Source: JBEKYD01 sp049509915 (GTDB taxonomy: Bacteria > Acidobacteriota > Terriglobia > Bryobacterales > Bryobacteraceae). Taken from it: 13,631 nucleotides of DNA. The translations under genes and the position numbers were made by a program. A model generated the notes under the pieces. It was not told where the DNA came from, did no database searches, and was given only the letters and a program-made list of their open reading frames with translations. The stretch covers positions 1 to 13,631 of the forward strand of contig JBEKZL010000372.1 of the NCBI GenBank assembly GCA_049509915.1, given 5' to 3'. Below, in pieces: positions 12,322-13,631 of this stretch (position 1 is the first letter of the stretch; each line of letters starts with the position of its first letter).

Positions 12322-13572
12322 ATGACCAGCCGCGCCACGCTGCTGGTCCTGTTTCTGGTCAACGTAATGAATTTCTACGACCGGCAGGCTCTGGGAGCGG
12401 TGCTCGAGCCGCTGCGCCGCGAGTTCCACCTTTCCGATGCGCAACTGGGCGGGCTTACTACCGCGTTCACCCTGCTGTACGCGGTAGCGGGATTGCCGCT
12501 TGGCCGCCTGGCCGACACCGGCAGCCGGCGCAAGCTGTTGGCGGCGGGGGTTGCCGTCTGGGCCTGCCTGACCGGTTTGGGCGGCCTGGCGCGCAACTAC
12601 GCCAGCCTGGCCGTCACGCGGTTGGGCGTGGGCGTGGGGGAAGCGGTTTGCGCACCGGCGGCCACCAGTTGGCTGGCCGATCTGGTTCCGGCGGCGCGCC
12701 GCACCCGCGCCATGGCGTGGTTCATGATGGCCGTGCCGGTTGGCGGTTTCCTGAGTTTCTCCGTTGGTGGTCCGGTGGCGCAAGCCCTTGGCTGGAGGGT
12801 GGCTCTGGCGGTTGCAGCGCTGCCGGGACTCGCGCTGGCGCCGGCGTTGCTCCTGCTCCGCGAGCCGGACGCGGGGCTGGCTTCCGGCAAGTCTAACCCT
12901 AGCCCGTGGCAGTTGCCACGGATTCCGGCTTTCGGCTGGATCGCTGTTTCCGGCGCCATCGTCAACTTCGCCCTCTACAGCTTTTCGACATTTCTGCCTG
13001 CTATGCTGGCGCGCTATCACGGGTTGACGATTGCGCAGGCCGGCGTATGGACGGGGGCCGGCTCGGGCGTCGCCGGCGTCTTGGGCGCGCTGGCGGCCGG
13101 TGCGCTCGGCGATCGTGGAGCGCGTCGCGCCGGCAACCGCCTGGCGGCCCGAAGGTTACGCCTGGCCGCGACGACGGCACTGGCGGCCGCGCCGGCAGCC
13201 TTTGCCGGGACGCTCGTGCCGGCCGGCGGCGTAGCCGCCTCGGTGGGGTTGCTGATGTTGGCGTACGGCCTGCTGCAAACCTACTACGGGCTGGTGTATG
13301 CCGCCATTCAGGACATCGTACCGGATCGTTTGCGCGGCACCGCCATGGCCGCCTATTACTTGGCGATGTACCTTTGCGGTGCTTCTTTCGGTCCGCTGGC
13401 CACGGGCAAACTGAGCGACTGGCTGGCCGGCCGTGCCGCGGCCGCCGGTTCCGCCCTGGAAGCCGCGCGCGCCACCGGTTTGCATCGGGCCATGTACAGC
13501 ATTCCCGTACTGGCACTGGCGCTGGCGCTGGTTCTGTGGCGGGCGGGGAAAGCGACACCGGACGAAACTTGA
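12322..13572 (+). CDS. Major facilitator superfamily transporter, Spinster-like
   Basis: The 416-residue product has twelve likely membrane helices in two halves. Near the N-terminus it has NFYDRQAL (17-24), where related proteins carry an aromatic-Asp-Arg pattern in helix 1. The MFS loop 2-3 signature appears as GRLADTGSRRKL (61-72). A second copy of the loop pattern follows helix 8 (GALGDRGARR). The sequence QDIVPDRLRGTAMA in the second half is typical of the Spinster-like group, whose known members move lipids or organic anions; the substrate here is unknown. It acts in the inner membrane. The frame is intact from ATG 12322 to TGA 13572. No Shine-Dalgarno precedes the start. It is transcribed away from rplS and has no visible operon partner in the window. 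Confidence 0.9.
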   Translation: MTSRATLLVLFLVNVMNFYDRQALGAVLEPLRREFHLSDAQLGGLTTAFTLLYAVAGLPLGRLADTGSRRKLLAAGVAVWACLTGLGGLARNYASLAVTRLGVGVGEAVCAPAATSWLADLVPAARRTRAMAWFMMAVPVGGFLSFSVGGPVAQALGWRVALAVAALPGLALAPALLLLREPDAGLASGKSNPSPWQLPRIPAFGWIAVSGAIVNFALYSFSTFLPAMLARYHGLTIAQAGVWTGAGSGVAGVLGALAAGALGDRGARRAGNRLAARRLRLAATTALAAAPAAFAGTLVPAGGVAASVGLLMLAYGLLQTYYGLVYAAIQDIVPDRLRGTAMAAYYLAMYLCGASFGPLATGKLSDWLAGRAAAAGSALEAARATGLHRAMYSIPVLALALALVLWRAGKATPDET

Positions 13573-13631
13573 CGCCGAGGCGGGCAAGGGATTCGCCGAG
13601 ATTCGCAGATTGCCGCCCCGTCGACGGGTCA

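Noticed and set aside
12247..13020. 257-codon minus-strand open frame
   Set aside because: Antisense to the MFS transporter, Gln/Arg-rich composition typical of a shadow.

Overview
The window comes from a GC-rich bacterium. I would guess Acidobacteriota of the Solibacter/Bryobacter kind. The grounds are an ICL2-type long isocitrate lyase, a 'DSDFWWHL' polytopic membrane protein, a very large secreted protein of unknown function, and intergenic heptad-repeat hairpins. This is inference from protein flavour; there is no rRNA or unambiguous marker gene in the window.

Layout. Positions 1-4782 hold a minus-strand run: a small two-helix membrane ORF (4381-4782), a 1279-residue exported protein (386-4225), and the start of a SAM-dependent O-methyltransferase that runs off the left edge (1-309). 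A tRNA-Cys (5061-5135) follows on the plus strand. Next come a candidate small ORF (5401-5637) and a long-form isocitrate lyase gene, aceA (5634-7824). The upstream region of aceA has an extended -10 promoter and a perfect 10-bp inverted repeat. A two-domain VOC/glyoxalase-fold protein (8164-8943) closes the plus-strand block. From 9052 to 12117 genes run on the minus strand: rplS (L19), rnhB (RNase HII) and a small membrane protein, closely packed or overlapping, then a ten-helix GT-C-like membrane protein. A hairpin built of 7-nt NNTCAGC units lies on each side of that last gene. Divergent from rplS, an intact MFS transporter (12322-13572) occupies the right end.

The most notable result concerns integrity rather than a new system. 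Three genes (aceA, rplS and the GT-C-like gene) each lose reading frame at a single point. In aceA and rplS the conserved core residues on both sides are intact, but about 26 and 24 codons of family sequence are missing between them. The third break looks similar. For rplS, an essential gene, a real disruption is hard to accept. A shared assembly or joining artefact is therefore the leading explanation, and the affected genes should be read as probably intact in the living organism. Confirmation needs raw reads.

I found no CRISPR array, transposase, integrase, phage gene or recognisable defence system, and I do not claim a new biological system here. The best leads for second looks are the aceA leader, the heptad-repeat hairpins, the small ORF coupled to aceA, and the large exported protein.
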